Origin: Demequina litoralis
Lineage (GTDB): Bacteria > Actinomycetota > Actinomycetes > Actinomycetales > Demequinaceae
Length of the DNA: 64,000 bases
Reading direction: 5' to 3'
Assembly: GCF_030418455.1 (NCBI RefSeq)
Contig: NZ_JAUHPW010000008.1
Span: 1-64,000, forward strand
Shown here: positions 26,521-34,939 of the stretch, piece after piece
Position numbering within the stretch: the first letter of the stretch is position 1
Layout: each line of letters opens with the position of its first letter
Notes under the pieces: model-generated
Database searches by the model: none
Told to the model about the DNA's origin: nothing
Seen by the model: only the letters and a program-made list of their open reading frames with translations
Translations under genes and position numbers: made by a program

Positions 26521-27701
26521 TGCGCTCCCCACAGCGCCTTGAAGTCGTCCTTGAAGGTGGTCGGGCCGTACCACTCGCCGCTGGCCTGGGCCTCCTCGGT
26601 GACCTGCACATCGTCCATCGTGTCGGCGGTGAAGATGCGGTACGGGATCGTGTACTCGGGCAGCTCCATGCCGAGCGCCATGCGCATCGCCGCGTCGCTG
26701 TAGACCCACGCCTGGTAGAACGAGGCGACGCCCTGGACGGCGCGGAGCTGGCCGCCGGTCTCGAGCTCCTGCAGCGCGCCGATCTGGGCCGAGCCCGTCA
26801 TGAGCGTGACGTCGTCACGACCGGCGGACTGCACACCGCCCGCCGTGACCTGCAGGAACTGCTCGAACTGCGGGAACACGTAGTCGATCGACGGGTCCTT
26901 GAGCAGCGCGGCCGAGGTCGACGAGGCCACCAGGTCGAAGCTCGCGGTGGTGACGCCGTTGATGGTGACGACGCACGCGGGGCAGCTCTCGGCGAGCGCC
27001 TCGGTGGCCGTGTCGACGTACGCCTTGGGCGTGGTGCCGTCGGTGCTCATGTTGATGAGGATGTGCGCCTCACCGCCCGAGTCCTCGGCCGCCCACGTGA
27101 GCATGTCGGCCGTCATGCCCGAGGACGGGCCCTCGATCCAGCCGAGCGTGTCGTCCAGCGTGATCGACGGGTCCGCGACCTGGTTGCCGATGATGACCGG
27201 CACGCCGGCCGAGCGTGCCTCCTCCACGGAGTTCATCGCGAAGCCGTAGGCGATCGCGTCCGCGAGGATCGCGTCCGCGTCGGCGTTGACCGCCTGGGTG
27301 AAGCACTTGGCGATCGCGGACGGGTTGCCCTGGCCGTCGCAGACCTGGACGTCGATGCCGACGGTGCCGAGCGCGGCGGTGACCTCGACGCCCATGGCGG
27401 CGAACTGCGGCGCCTGGGCGGTGACGGGGATGTAGTAGACGGTGGTGCCCGCGAGCGAGCTCGCGTCGATCGGCTCGGACGGGATCTCGTACGCGTCCTG
27501 TGCCTTCATCACGTCGGCGAGCGAGGACTCGGCCGATGCGGTCGACTCGGCGCTCGTGGTGGCCTCGGCGGTCTCGGACGGGGCCTCGGCACCGGCGTCG
27601 GTGTCGCTCGCGCACGCCGCGAGGGTGAGGGACGCGAGCGCGAACACGCTCGCGATCCCGGCGCGGCGCAGGCCGCGTGTGGTGGTGACCGGGGACTTCA
27701 T
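26517..27701 (-). CDS. Periplasmic-type solute-binding lipoprotein of ribose-type ABC transporter
   Basis: A 394-residue lipoprotein. The signal peptide ends in the lipobox LAAC, followed by a Ser/Thr/Ala/Glu linker and a type I binding-protein fold (about 75-390): VYYIPVTAQAPQFAAMGVEV, ADAILADAIAYG, GVPVIIGNQV, and a C-terminal QAWVYSDAAMRMALG. Such proteins bind sugars, autoinducers or small aromatics. Two Cys pairs (near 155-170 and CPAC) may form disulfides. AAGGAG precedes the ATG. It lies between permease and ATPase genes. Confidence 0.83.
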   Translation of the reverse strand: MKSPVTTTRGLRRAGIASVFALASLTLAACASDTDAGAEAPSETAEATTSAESTASAESSLADVMKAQDAYEIPSEPIDASSLAGTTVYYIPVTAQAPQFAAMGVEVTAALGTVGIDVQVCDGQGNPSAIAKCFTQAVNADADAILADAIAYGFAMNSVEEARSAGVPVIIGNQVADPSITLDDTLGWIEGPSSGMTADMLTWAAEDSGGEAHILINMSTDGTTPKAYVDTATEALAESCPACVVTINGVTTASFDLVASSTSAALLKDPSIDYVFPQFEQFLQVTAGGVQSAGRDDVTLMTGSAQIGALQELETGGQLRAVQGVASFYQAWVYSDAAMRMALGMELPEYTIPYRIFTADTMDDVQVTEEAQASGEWYGPTTFKDDFKALWGAQ

Positions 27702-27785
27702 GGGTGGGACTCCTTCTTGGCTTCGTTGACAATCAGGACTGCGCTCGTGGGTGGATGGTGGACTGGTGCGCGCGGGGCGCACGGC

Positions 27786-28832
27786 TCAGCGGGACCTCCG
27801 GTGGAGGACCGTCGAGATGGTGACGGCGATCACGAGCACGCCTCCGTAGAAGACGGAGGACACCCAGGTGGTGCCGCCGAGCAGCTGGAGGCCCAGCACG
27901 CCCGTCGCCAGGAAGTACACGGCGATCCACGTGCCGAGCGGGTTGAAGCGCCCGGGCTGGAGGATCGCGGTACCGAGGAAGGTCGCCGCGAACATCGGCA
28001 GCAGGTAGCTGTGGGACACGGCCGGGTCGTAGCCCCCGGAGGCCGCCGCGGTCAGCACGCCGCCCACACCCGCGATCGCGCCGCCGGACACGAAGGCGAG
28101 GAAGCGGATGCGGGTCACGGGCACCCCCGCGAGGCGGCTGACCTCGCGGTTCGCGCCGACGAAGCGCATGTTCCGGCCCAGCGGCGTGAACTCCAGGATG
28201 TAGAAGAACCCGAGCATCAGCAGCAGGCCCAGGTAGAAGCTGAGCGGCAGGCCGAAGACCTTGAACAGCGCGATCTTGGAGAACGCGATCGGGAGGCCCG
28301 CGACCGTGGTGAGGTTCGCCGCCCACAGCGCGATGCCGGTGAGGAACGTTCCCATGCCCAGCGTCACCACGATGGTGTTGACCCCCACCTTGACGACGAG
28401 CCAGCCGTTGACCACCCCGACGAAGGTCGAGGCCGCGATCGCGATGAGCGCCGCCACCCACACGTTCCACCCGTGGGTGACGGTGAGCACCGCGACCAGC
28501 GTCGCGGAGAGCCCGAAGTTCGAGGCGAGCGACATGTCGACGAATTCGCCGACGATGATGGTGCACAGCAGGCCGGCCGCCAGGAAGACGAGCGCCTGCT
28601 GGCTGCCGAAGATCGTGGCGAAGGTGCCCGCGTTGGCGAACGTCTCGGGCAGCAGCGCGGCGTAGAGGAGGGTCATCGCCGCCCAGACGGCGATCACCGC
28701 GTAGCGGGCCGGCCCGCGGCCGCCCACGAGCCACGACGGCAGGCGTCGCCGCGTGGCGTTCGATTCGTGCTCGGCCGCCGTGTCGGCGACCTCGGCGCCC
28801 CGCGGCGCCTCGGTGGTGGACGTGTCCGTCAT
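27786..28832 (-). CDS. Ribose-type ABC transporter permease
   Basis: A 348-residue membrane protein with about 9-10 helices and the RbsC-type conserved parts: LLCTIIVGEFVDMSLASNFGLSA, VVTLGMGTFLTGIALW and LGRNMRFVGANREVSRLAGV (coupling helix). GGAGC precedes the ATG. It is the first gene of the operon; only one permease gene is present, so it must act as a homodimer. Upstream lie CATCGTATGTGAA (28949-28961) and CAGGCAACTG (28962-28971), motifs shared with the aromatic-catabolism promoters. This suggests import of an aromatic or aryl glycoside rather than ribose. Confidence 0.83.
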   Translation of the reverse strand: MTDTSTTEAPRGAEVADTAAEHESNATRRRLPSWLVGGRGPARYAVIAVWAAMTLLYAALLPETFANAGTFATIFGSQQALVFLAAGLLCTIIVGEFVDMSLASNFGLSATLVAVLTVTHGWNVWVAALIAIAASTFVGVVNGWLVVKVGVNTIVVTLGMGTFLTGIALWAANLTTVAGLPIAFSKIALFKVFGLPLSFYLGLLLMLGFFYILEFTPLGRNMRFVGANREVSRLAGVPVTRIRFLAFVSGGAIAGVGGVLTAAASGGYDPAVSHSYLLPMFAATFLGTAILQPGRFNPLGTWIAVYFLATGVLGLQLLGGTTWVSSVFYGGVLVIAVTISTVLHRRSR

Positions 28833-28948
28833 GCTGCAGCTGCTCCGTTCGTCGCGCCTTTGCGATCCCCGCACCTCGATGTGCGGCCGGTGTGTCGAGC
28901 CCTGGAGCCGGGCGCCGACCTCATTGCCGTGCGCAACTCCGTGTACGT

Positions 28949-28971
28949 CATCGTATGTGAACAGGCAACTG
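28949..28971 (-). promoter_or_regulatory. Adjacent GntR-like and MarR-like sites before ABC operon
   Basis: CATCGTATGTGAA (28949-28961) resembles the ATCGTRTGCGAAA sites at 36-38 kb, and CAGGCAACTG (28962-28971), followed by AAAA, is identical to the core at metF. They lie 117-139 bases before the permease start. Confidence 0.5.
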
Positions 28972-29205
28972 AAAACTAGAGGGTCGTCGAGAGACTTTGG
29001 TCCCAGTTCGGCAACATCCCCCCAGTCAGGGCCCGCACACGGGCGCGACGGCGCGCCCGAGGATGGCTGCACAGGCTGCGAGAGCCCCTGAGATCGCGCG
29101 CGATCCCTCCCGCGGAGGCGCACAGGCGTGCTACCGCACGCGATGCGGTGAGGCTTCTGCCGCGTCGCACCCGGCGCCCCTCGGCTTCCGCTTCCGCTCC
29201 CTGAG

Positions 29206-29250
29206 AGGTGCTCAGTGCCCGGGATCGGCCGGAACGGGCACTGAGCACCT
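29206..29250. terminator. Isolated 16-base hairpin
   Basis: Perfect arms AGGTGCTCAGTGCCCG (29206-29221) and complement (29235-29250) with a 13-base loop. It lies far from gene ends, so it may be a relic of a mobile element or the terminator of a small RNA. Confidence 0.45.
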
Positions 29251-29366
29251 CAGGGCGCGCGGCGTGCGGGAAGTTGCTTCTTTGAGGGCCCCGGGCGCGT
29301 GGGGGGATGCGGGGAGCTGCGGCTCCGAAGCCCCCGGCGCGTGGGCGCGTCGGAGCTCGGGCGTGG

Positions 29367-29515
29367 CGGCGCGCGAACTCACACATCGCTTCCGCGTATT
29401 TCAGCTCAGGCTTGAACAGCCCCCTGAATCGGCTCGCGGAACCGGTTGCCCGCAGGGCTGTTCAAGCGATTCCTGAAATTTGCGAACACGACATACACCT
29501 GAGCGCGCCCGACGG
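29367..29515. repeat. 149-base foldback repeat, copy 2
   Basis: Same length and orientation as 24712-24860, with about 11 differences. The inner stem is shortened to 13 bases (GCTTGAACAGCCC). Together the copies bracket the ribose-type ABC operon as direct repeats. Confidence 0.8.
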
Positions 29516-29669
29516 GGACGCGGCGAGGAGCCCGCGCGCGCCCAGCGGGGACGCGGCGAGGAGCCCGCGCGCGCCCCACGCGGACGCCGCGAGACCCCCG
29601 AGCCCGCCCCACGCGGACGCCGCGAGACCCCCGAGCCCGCCCCACGCGGACGCCGCAAGGCACCCGAGG
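29512..29669. repeat. 33-base tandem repeat, about five units
   Basis: Units start at 29512, 29545, 29578, 29611 and 29644 (last partial). Units 1-2 share GGGGACGCGGCGAGGAGCCC; units 3-4 are identical to each other and begin ACGCGGACGCCGCGAGACCC. There are no unique spacers, so it is not a CRISPR array. Confidence 0.75.
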
Positions 29670-29696
29670 TGCTGGGAACGCGCGAGCGAGCGGGCC

Positions 29697-30995
29697 TCAA
29701 CGAGCGGTGCGGGCCTGGCGGATGTACGCCTTGCCGTAGTCGTTGCCGTTGGGCAGGCGCAGCGTGGTGTGCACGTGGAAGCGCTGCGGCACCCGGTTCG
29801 ACAGCCACACGCCCGCGTGGTGGTCGAGCTCGCCCAGGAACGACGGCCCGTGGATGCGCAGGTAGAACGGCTGCGATCCGTCGGTAGCGCCGTACCAGGC
29901 CAGGTGGGTCTCCGCGAGGTGCGCCTCGACGTCCGCGAGCGCGAGGGCCCGCTGGTCGTCGGGCAGGAGCAGCAGGAAGTCCTCGACGATCCCCCGCAGC
30001 AGCGCGCGCTGCGCGGTCGACAGCCGGTCCGCGCGGATCCCCTCGTAGGGGACGATGCGGTTGTCGCGGAAGGCGCCGGCGACGTGCCTCTCGTCGGCGG
30101 GGTGCAGGCGGTCCTCGGGCATGGCCGGGTCGAGCACCGTCGCGTACACGACGGCCTCCTCGCGCTGCACCTCCGACAGCGAGGACGCGAGCTCGACCGC
30201 GAGCGCCTCGCGGGCCTCGAACAGCGGCGGCCGCTCGCCGTCGGACAGCGCGGGCTCCGCGCCGATGAAGACGGGCGCGATCACCTCGCGGCCGCCCACG
30301 AACGCGACGTTGAGCGCGAGGTGGTGGCCGAAGAGCTGCCAGCCCCACGGCTCGGCGACCGAGGGCCGGCCGTACACGGAGATCCAGTACGAGCGGTCGT
30401 TCATGAGCGCCGGCAGGCCGGTGAGCTCGCCGAGGTAGCCGTTGAGGCCCATCGCCTCCCGGGCCCGCGCGTAGCCCTGCGGGCTGAGCGAGGCCTCCAT
30501 GAGCGCGAACGCCGCCTGCACCGACTCCTCGGACAGCTCCTCGAGCCGGACGCCCACCTGATGGATGACGAACTCGGGGTTGGACCACGCGCGCCACTCG
30601 GGCGCGTCGAGCGGGTACGCGATCGCGGCCTGGTCGTTCTCGCTCAGCGTGGAGAGCAGACGGCGGGCGGCCCGCACGGGCTCGTCGGCGTTCGGGCGCA
30701 CCTCGCCGAGCGGCCAGACGCCCTCGCGCACGTGGCCGCCGGCGGTGATGCCGACGAACGGCTCGTCGTAGAGGTCCCTCCACGAGCCGAGCAGGTCCTG
30801 GACGAAGTCGGGCTCGCGCTTGCGGCGCGAGAACTCCGCGTAGCCCAGCCCGCGCCAGGGCGCGAGCTTGTCGTCGTCGAGGTCGTAGAGGAAGTCGCGG
30901 TACGTGCCCTGGGTGAGGGTGACGGCATCCTCGCGCGTGGTGACGCGCGCGGACGAGAACGAGCCGTCGAGATCGCGATCCTGCTCCATCGTCAT
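29697..30995 (-). CDS. DUF3500-family protein
   Basis: A 432-residue protein of the DUF3500 family, without signal peptide or membrane helix. Recognisable stretches are EPFVGITAGGHVREGV, YWISVYGRPS, WGWQLFGHHLALN, and a C-terminal LDHHAGVWLSNRVPQRFHVHTTLR rich in His. The clustered His/Asp residues could bind a metal, but no reaction is established. AAGGAG precedes the ATG, 14 bases after the ATPase gene, so it is the last gene of the peptide-type ABC operon. An intracellular step on the imported compound is a reasonable guess. Confidence 0.75.
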   Translation of the reverse strand: MTMEQDRDLDGSFSSARVTTREDAVTLTQGTYRDFLYDLDDDKLAPWRGLGYAEFSRRKREPDFVQDLLGSWRDLYDEPFVGITAGGHVREGVWPLGEVRPNADEPVRAARRLLSTLSENDQAAIAYPLDAPEWRAWSNPEFVIHQVGVRLEELSEESVQAAFALMEASLSPQGYARAREAMGLNGYLGELTGLPALMNDRSYWISVYGRPSVAEPWGWQLFGHHLALNVAFVGGREVIAPVFIGAEPALSDGERPPLFEAREALAVELASSLSEVQREEAVVYATVLDPAMPEDRLHPADERHVAGAFRDNRIVPYEGIRADRLSTAQRALLRGIVEDFLLLLPDDQRALALADVEAHLAETHLAWYGATDGSQPFYLRIHGPSFLGELDHHAGVWLSNRVPQRFHVHTTLRLPNGNDYGKAYIRQARTAR

Positions 30996-31009
30996 GCCTG
31001 CTCCTTGTC

Positions 31010-32020
31010 TCAGGCGCGGCCCTCCGGCCGCGCGACCATGGGCCGCGTGGGCCCCGCCTGGCGCATGTCCGCGGTCGCGGGACGCGCGGGGGACGATGCG
31101 GCGGCCGCCGGCGCCGTCGGGCTCGCCGAGGCGGCGGTGCCGCCCGCGCCCTCCGAGGCCTGCGCCGCGCCACGGCGCCGCGCGAGGCGGTCCGCGCGGC
31201 GCTGCTCGCGTCCCTCAGGATGCGAGGACGGGCTCGCCGCGAGCAGCGACCGCGTGTACTCGTGCTGCGGGTCGGCGAACACGGCGGACGTGTCGCCCTG
31301 CTCGATGAGCTCGCCCTTGCGCAGCACGCCGAGCCGGTGCGCCATGTGACGCACCACGCCCAGGTCGTGCGTGATGAAGAGGTAGCTCACGCCGGAGGCC
31401 TGCTGGAGGTCCATGAGCAGGTTGATGATCTGGCTCTGCGTCGACAGGTCGAGCGCGCTCACCGCCTCGTCGCAGATGACGAGCCGCGGCTCGAGCACCA
31501 GGGCGCGCGCGATCGCGACGCGCTGGAGCTGACCGCCGGACATCTCGCTCGGGAAGCGCGACAGGTGCGCGTCCGTCAGGCCCACCTGCGCGAAGGCCTC
31601 CCGCGCGCGGTCCTGCCGCTCGGCACGGTCGCCCGTCCCGTGGCGCTTGAGCGCATCCGTGACGGCGCGGCCCACGTGGTGGCGCGGGTTGAGCGAGCCG
31701 GCGGGGTCCTGGTAGACCGCCTGCACGTCCCGCCGGTAGCTCAGCGGCGTGCGCTCGCCGAGCGTCGCGAGGTCCGTGCCATCGAACTCGATGGTGCCGC
31801 CGGCGACCTCGGCGAGGCGCAGGATCGCGCGCCCCGTGGTGGACTTGCCCGACCCGGACTCGCCCACGAGCCCGTAGGTCTCCCCCGCGTCGATGTGGAA
31901 GCTCACGCCCTTGACCACCGTGGTGGTGGTGCGGCGCCACGACGAGCCGCTCACCTCGTACGCGACGTCGAGGTCGCGCACGTCGAGCAGGGGGCGGGAG
32001 TCCGTCCGGTCGGGGCTCAT
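31010..32020 (-). CDS. Peptide-type ABC transporter ATPase (OppF-like)
   Basis: A 336-residue ATPase. Walker A is GESGSGKST, the Q-loop lies in [11 protein letters not shown], the signature is [15 protein letters not shown] and Walker B is [12 protein letters not shown]; the family's substrate-linked C-terminal region ([10 protein letters not shown]) follows. Residues about 280-336 are an Ala/Pro/Arg-rich tail of unknown role. The ATG at 32020 is 8 bases past the previous stop. It pairs with the ATPase half of the fusion protein upstream to form the heterodimeric motor. Confidence 0.87.
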   Translation of the reverse strand: MSPDRTDSRPLLDVRDLDVAYEVSGSSWRRTTTTVVKGVSFHIDAGETYGLVGESGSGKSTTGRAILRLAEVAGGTIEFDGTDLATLGERTPLSYRRDVQAVYQDPAGSLNPRHHVGRAVTDALKRHGTGDRAERQDRAREAFAQVGLTDAHLSRFPSEMSGGQLQRVAIARALVLEPRLVICDEAVSALDLSTQSQIINLLMDLQQASGVSYLFITHDLGVVRHMAHRLGVLRKGELIEQGDTSAVFADPQHEYTRSLLAASPSSHPEGREQRRADRLARRRGAAQASEGAGGTAASASPTAPAAAASSPARPATADMRQAGPTRPMVARPEGRA

Positions 32021-32028
32021 GCCGGGGT

Positions 32029-33960
32029 TCACCTCACGATCCATTCGCCGTCCGCGGTCACAAAGTCCGCGAGCGTGGGCAGGCGGTCGACCTCGCGGTC
32101 GGCCGTCGGGTGGGCCGCGAGCAGCGCGGCCGTGTACGGGTGGTGGGGGTTCTCGAACAGCGAGAACACGTCGTTCACCTCGAGCAGCTCGCCGTGATAG
32201 AGGATCGCGACCCGGTCGCAGGACTCCGCCGCGACGCCGAGGTCGTGCGTGATGTTGACCACCGCCATGCCGAGCGACTCGCGCAGGTCGAGCACCAGGT
32301 CGAGCACCTGGCTCTGCGTGGTGACGTCGAGCGCGGAGGTCGCCTCGTCGAGGATGAGGACGTCGGGCTCGCCGGCCAGCGCGATCGCGATCGCGACGCG
32401 CTGGGCCATGCCGCCGGAGAACTGGTACGGGTACTGGCTGAGCCGGCCGGCCGCGTCCTTCACGCCCACCATGTCGAGCAGCTCGGCCGCGCGGTCGCGG
32501 GCGGCCGCCTTGGACATCCCGTGGTGGACGCGCAGCGGGTCGACGAGCTGGTGGCCCACCGTGTGCACGGGCGACAGGTTCGCCTGCGGGTTCTGGAACA
32601 CGACGCCGAGCTTCTTGCCGCGGATGGCCCGCATGCCGCGCTCGTCGCGGCCCACGAGCTCGTCGCCGGCGAGCGTCACGGAGCCGCTGTCGACGCGCAC
32701 GCCCGGGGGCAGCAGCCCCAGGATCGACTTCGCGAGCATCGACTTGCCGGACCCGGACTCGCCCAGCAGGCCCAGCACCTCGCCGCGGCCCACGGTGAGC
32801 GAGACGTCGCTCACGAGCGGCACCACCTCCCCGTCGGGCCGGTCGGCGACGATCGACACGCCCCGGACGGACAGCACCGGCTCGGGGTGGGCGGCGGTGG
32901 TCACCAACGCCTCGCGGGTGGCGACGGACGATGCGACGGGGACCGGCGCATCGTCCCGCGTGGACGGCACCTGCTCGCGGGCCTCGGCGTCGAGCCGCGC
33001 CTGCTCGACCTCGGCGAGCGTGGAGGCGGCGAGGCGGGCGGCCTTGCGGGAGGCCTTGCGCGCCTTGCGGGTCGAGCGCGCGCCCGAGAGCGCATCGTTG
33101 ATGCCGTCGCCGAGGAGGTTGAAGGCGAGCACCGTCACGACGATCGCGATGCCGGGCGGCAGCGCCATCAGCGGGTGGTCGACCTGGTGCTCGGCGGCCG
33201 TGCGGAGCATGCCGCCCCACGAGGGCTGGTCGTCGGGCAGGCCGAGCGCGAGGAACGACAGCGCCGCCTCGACCTTGATCGCGTTGCCGAGGAACACCGC
33301 CGCCTGCACGGCCAGCGGGCCGGCGAGGTTGGGCAGCACCTGGCCGAAGATGATCTGCCGGTTCCTGAGCCCGCTGACATGCGCGGACTCGACGTAGAGC
33401 TTCTTGCGTTCGGCGAGCGTGATCGCGCGGACCATGCGCCCGAAGTTCATCGAGAAGATGAGGCCGATCGCGAAGATAAGGATCCATACGCCGCGGCCCA
33501 GGATCGCGATGACGACGAAGCCGATCATGATGCCGGGGAACGCGTCCGCGAGGTCCATGACGCGCGAGCCGAGGCGGTCGTACCAGCCGCCCTTGTAGCC
33601 GAGGATGAGCCCGAACGGCACGCCGATGAGCATCGCGACGAGGACCGAGCCGCCGGCGACCAGCAGCGCGGTGCGCGCCGCGAAGATGAGCTGGCTGAGG
33701 ACGTCGTGACCGAGGTCGTCGGTGCCGAGCGGATGCGCAGCGGTGGGCCCGGAGAGGACGTTCGAGAAGTCGGTGTCGTCGGGCGCGTACGGCGCGAGCA
33801 CCGGCGCGAAGACCGCGATGACGACGATGAGCGCGACCGTGAGGATCGCGGCGAGGGTGAGCGGCTGGTGGCGGAGGCGCCTCCAGGCCTGCCGGGGTCC
33901 GGCGGCCTGCTTGGCCGCCGGGGTGGTCGCGGCGGCGGGGCCGACTGTCGAGACGGTCAT
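32029..33960 (-). CDS. Permease-ATPase fusion of peptide-type ABC transporter (DppC-DppD)
   Basis: A 643-residue fusion. Residues 1-300 are a DppC-type permease (six helices; LGTDDLGHDVLSQ and the coupling-loop region ESAHVSGLRNRQ). Residues 300-370 are a charged Ala/Arg linker, and 370-643 an OppD-type ATPase with [23 protein letters not shown] and VLILDEATSALD. The fusion forces a 1:1 ratio of this permease and ATPase. The start overlaps the stop of the DppB-type gene by 4 bases. The linker coding region contains an exact CGCATCGTCCC (32947-32957). Confidence 0.87.
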   Translation of the reverse strand: MTVSTVGPAAATTPAAKQAAGPRQAWRRLRHQPLTLAAILTVALIVVIAVFAPVLAPYAPDDTDFSNVLSGPTAAHPLGTDDLGHDVLSQLIFAARTALLVAGGSVLVAMLIGVPFGLILGYKGGWYDRLGSRVMDLADAFPGIMIGFVVIAILGRGVWILIFAIGLIFSMNFGRMVRAITLAERKKLYVESAHVSGLRNRQIIFGQVLPNLAGPLAVQAAVFLGNAIKVEAALSFLALGLPDDQPSWGGMLRTAAEHQVDHPLMALPPGIAIVVTVLAFNLLGDGINDALSGARSTRKARKASRKAARLAASTLAEVEQARLDAEAREQVPSTRDDAPVPVASSVATREALVTTAAHPEPVLSVRGVSIVADRPDGEVVPLVSDVSLTVGRGEVLGLLGESGSGKSMLAKSILGLLPPGVRVDSGSVTLAGDELVGRDERGMRAIRGKKLGVVFQNPQANLSPVHTVGHQLVDPLRVHHGMSKAAARDRAAELLDMVGVKDAAGRLSQYPYQFSGGMAQRVAIAIALAGEPDVLILDEATSALDVTTQSQVLDLVLDLRESLGMAVVNITHDLGVAAESCDRVAILYHGELLEVNDVFSLFENPHHPYTAALLAAHPTADREVDRLPTLADFVTADGEWIVR

Positions 33961-34901
33961 GCGGGCCTCGCCTGGGGGTTGATGAGGCCGTAGCCGATGT
34001 CGATGAGCAGGTTGACCGCGATCACCAGGGTCGCGGTGAGCAGGACCACGCCCTGCACCAGCGGGAAGTCCTGGCCGATGACGCTGGTGAGCATGAGGCT
34101 CCCGAGTCCGGGGAAGGAGAACACCTTCTCGATGACGAAGCTGACGCCGATCATGATCGCGAACGTGACGCCGGTCGCCGCCAGCACCGGCACCATCGCG
34201 TTCTTGACGCCGTAGCGGTAGAGGATCTTCCAGCGCGGCACGCCGGCGGCGGCGAGGGTGTCCGTGTAGGGCGACGCGAGGGACTTCACCATCGCGGCGC
34301 GCGTCTGGCGGGCGATGATCGCGCCGCCCGTGAGGCCGAGCGTGAGCGACGGGAGGATGAGGCCGCGCGCCCACAGCAGGGGGTTCTCGCTGAACGGCAC
34401 CCAGCCGACGATCGGCAGCCATCCCAGCCACGCGGCGAACACCGTGGTGAGGATCATGCCGAGCCAGAACTCCGGGATCGCGATCCCGAAGACGGTGCCG
34501 CCGGTGAGCACCCGGTCCGTGGTGGTGCCGGGGCGGGTGCCGGTGATGACACCGACACCCACCCCGACCACGATCGCGACGAGCAGCCCGCCGAAGATCA
34601 TCGAGAGGGTCGCGGGGAGGCGCTGCGCGAGCATGTCCGTCACCGGCAGCCCGGAGCGGTACGCCGTCCCCAGGTCGCCGTGGAGCAGCCCGCCGAACCA
34701 TTCGACGAACCTCTCCGGTGCCGGCCTGTCGAGCCCCAGCTGTGCCTCGACCTGGGCGATCGACTCCGGCGTGGCCGAGATCCCGAGGATCGCGGCGGCC
34801 GGGCTGCCGGGCACCAGGTAGGTCAGCGAGAACACGATGACCGACACGACGAGCAGCTGCGGCAACGCGAACCCCAGCCGGTAGAGGACGAGCTTCCCCA
34901 T
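33957..34901 (-). CDS. Peptide-type ABC transporter permease (DppB-like)
   Basis: A 314-residue, six-helix permease. It has the DppB N-terminus (YRLGFALPQLLVVSVIVFSLTYLVPG), the LGLDRP motif, the GDLGTAYRSG loop, and a coupling-helix region (TLAAAGVPRWKILYRYGVKNA). GGAGAG precedes the ATG. It follows the binding-protein gene by 38 bases and is co-translated with the permease-ATPase fusion. Confidence 0.88.
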   Translation of the reverse strand: MGKLVLYRLGFALPQLLVVSVIVFSLTYLVPGSPAAAILGISATPESIAQVEAQLGLDRPAPERFVEWFGGLLHGDLGTAYRSGLPVTDMLAQRLPATLSMIFGGLLVAIVVGVGVGVITGTRPGTTTDRVLTGGTVFGIAIPEFWLGMILTTVFAAWLGWLPIVGWVPFSENPLLWARGLILPSLTLGLTGGAIIARQTRAAMVKSLASPYTDTLAAAGVPRWKILYRYGVKNAMVPVLAATGVTFAIMIGVSFVIEKVFSFPGLGSLMLTSVIGQDFPLVQGVVLLTATLVIAVNLLIDIGYGLINPQARPA

Positions 34902-34939
34902 CGAAACGACTCTCCTAGATGATCTTCAGATGGCGGGCG

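Larger units (their letters stand above)
28833..29696. other. Gene-free 864-bp region
   Basis: From left: promoter/operator region of the ribose-type ABC operon (about 28840-28980), an unassigned stretch (28981-29200), a hairpin (29206-29250), foldback repeat copy 2 (29367-29515) and a 33-base tandem repeat (29512-29669). No convincing coding sequence on either strand. Confidence 0.6.

Noticed and set aside
26517..28832. Firm assignment of the transporter as ribose-specific (rbsABC).
   Set aside because: The family has many ligands, the ATPase is atypical, and shared operators point to aromatic catabolism.
24712..29515. Composite transposon carrying the ribose-type ABC operon.
   Set aside because: The flanking 149-base repeats contain no transposase and I could not show target duplications, so only direct repeats are claimed.
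29512..29669. CRISPR-like array.
   Set aside because: The 33-base units are directly adjacent with no unique spacers, and no cas genes are present.
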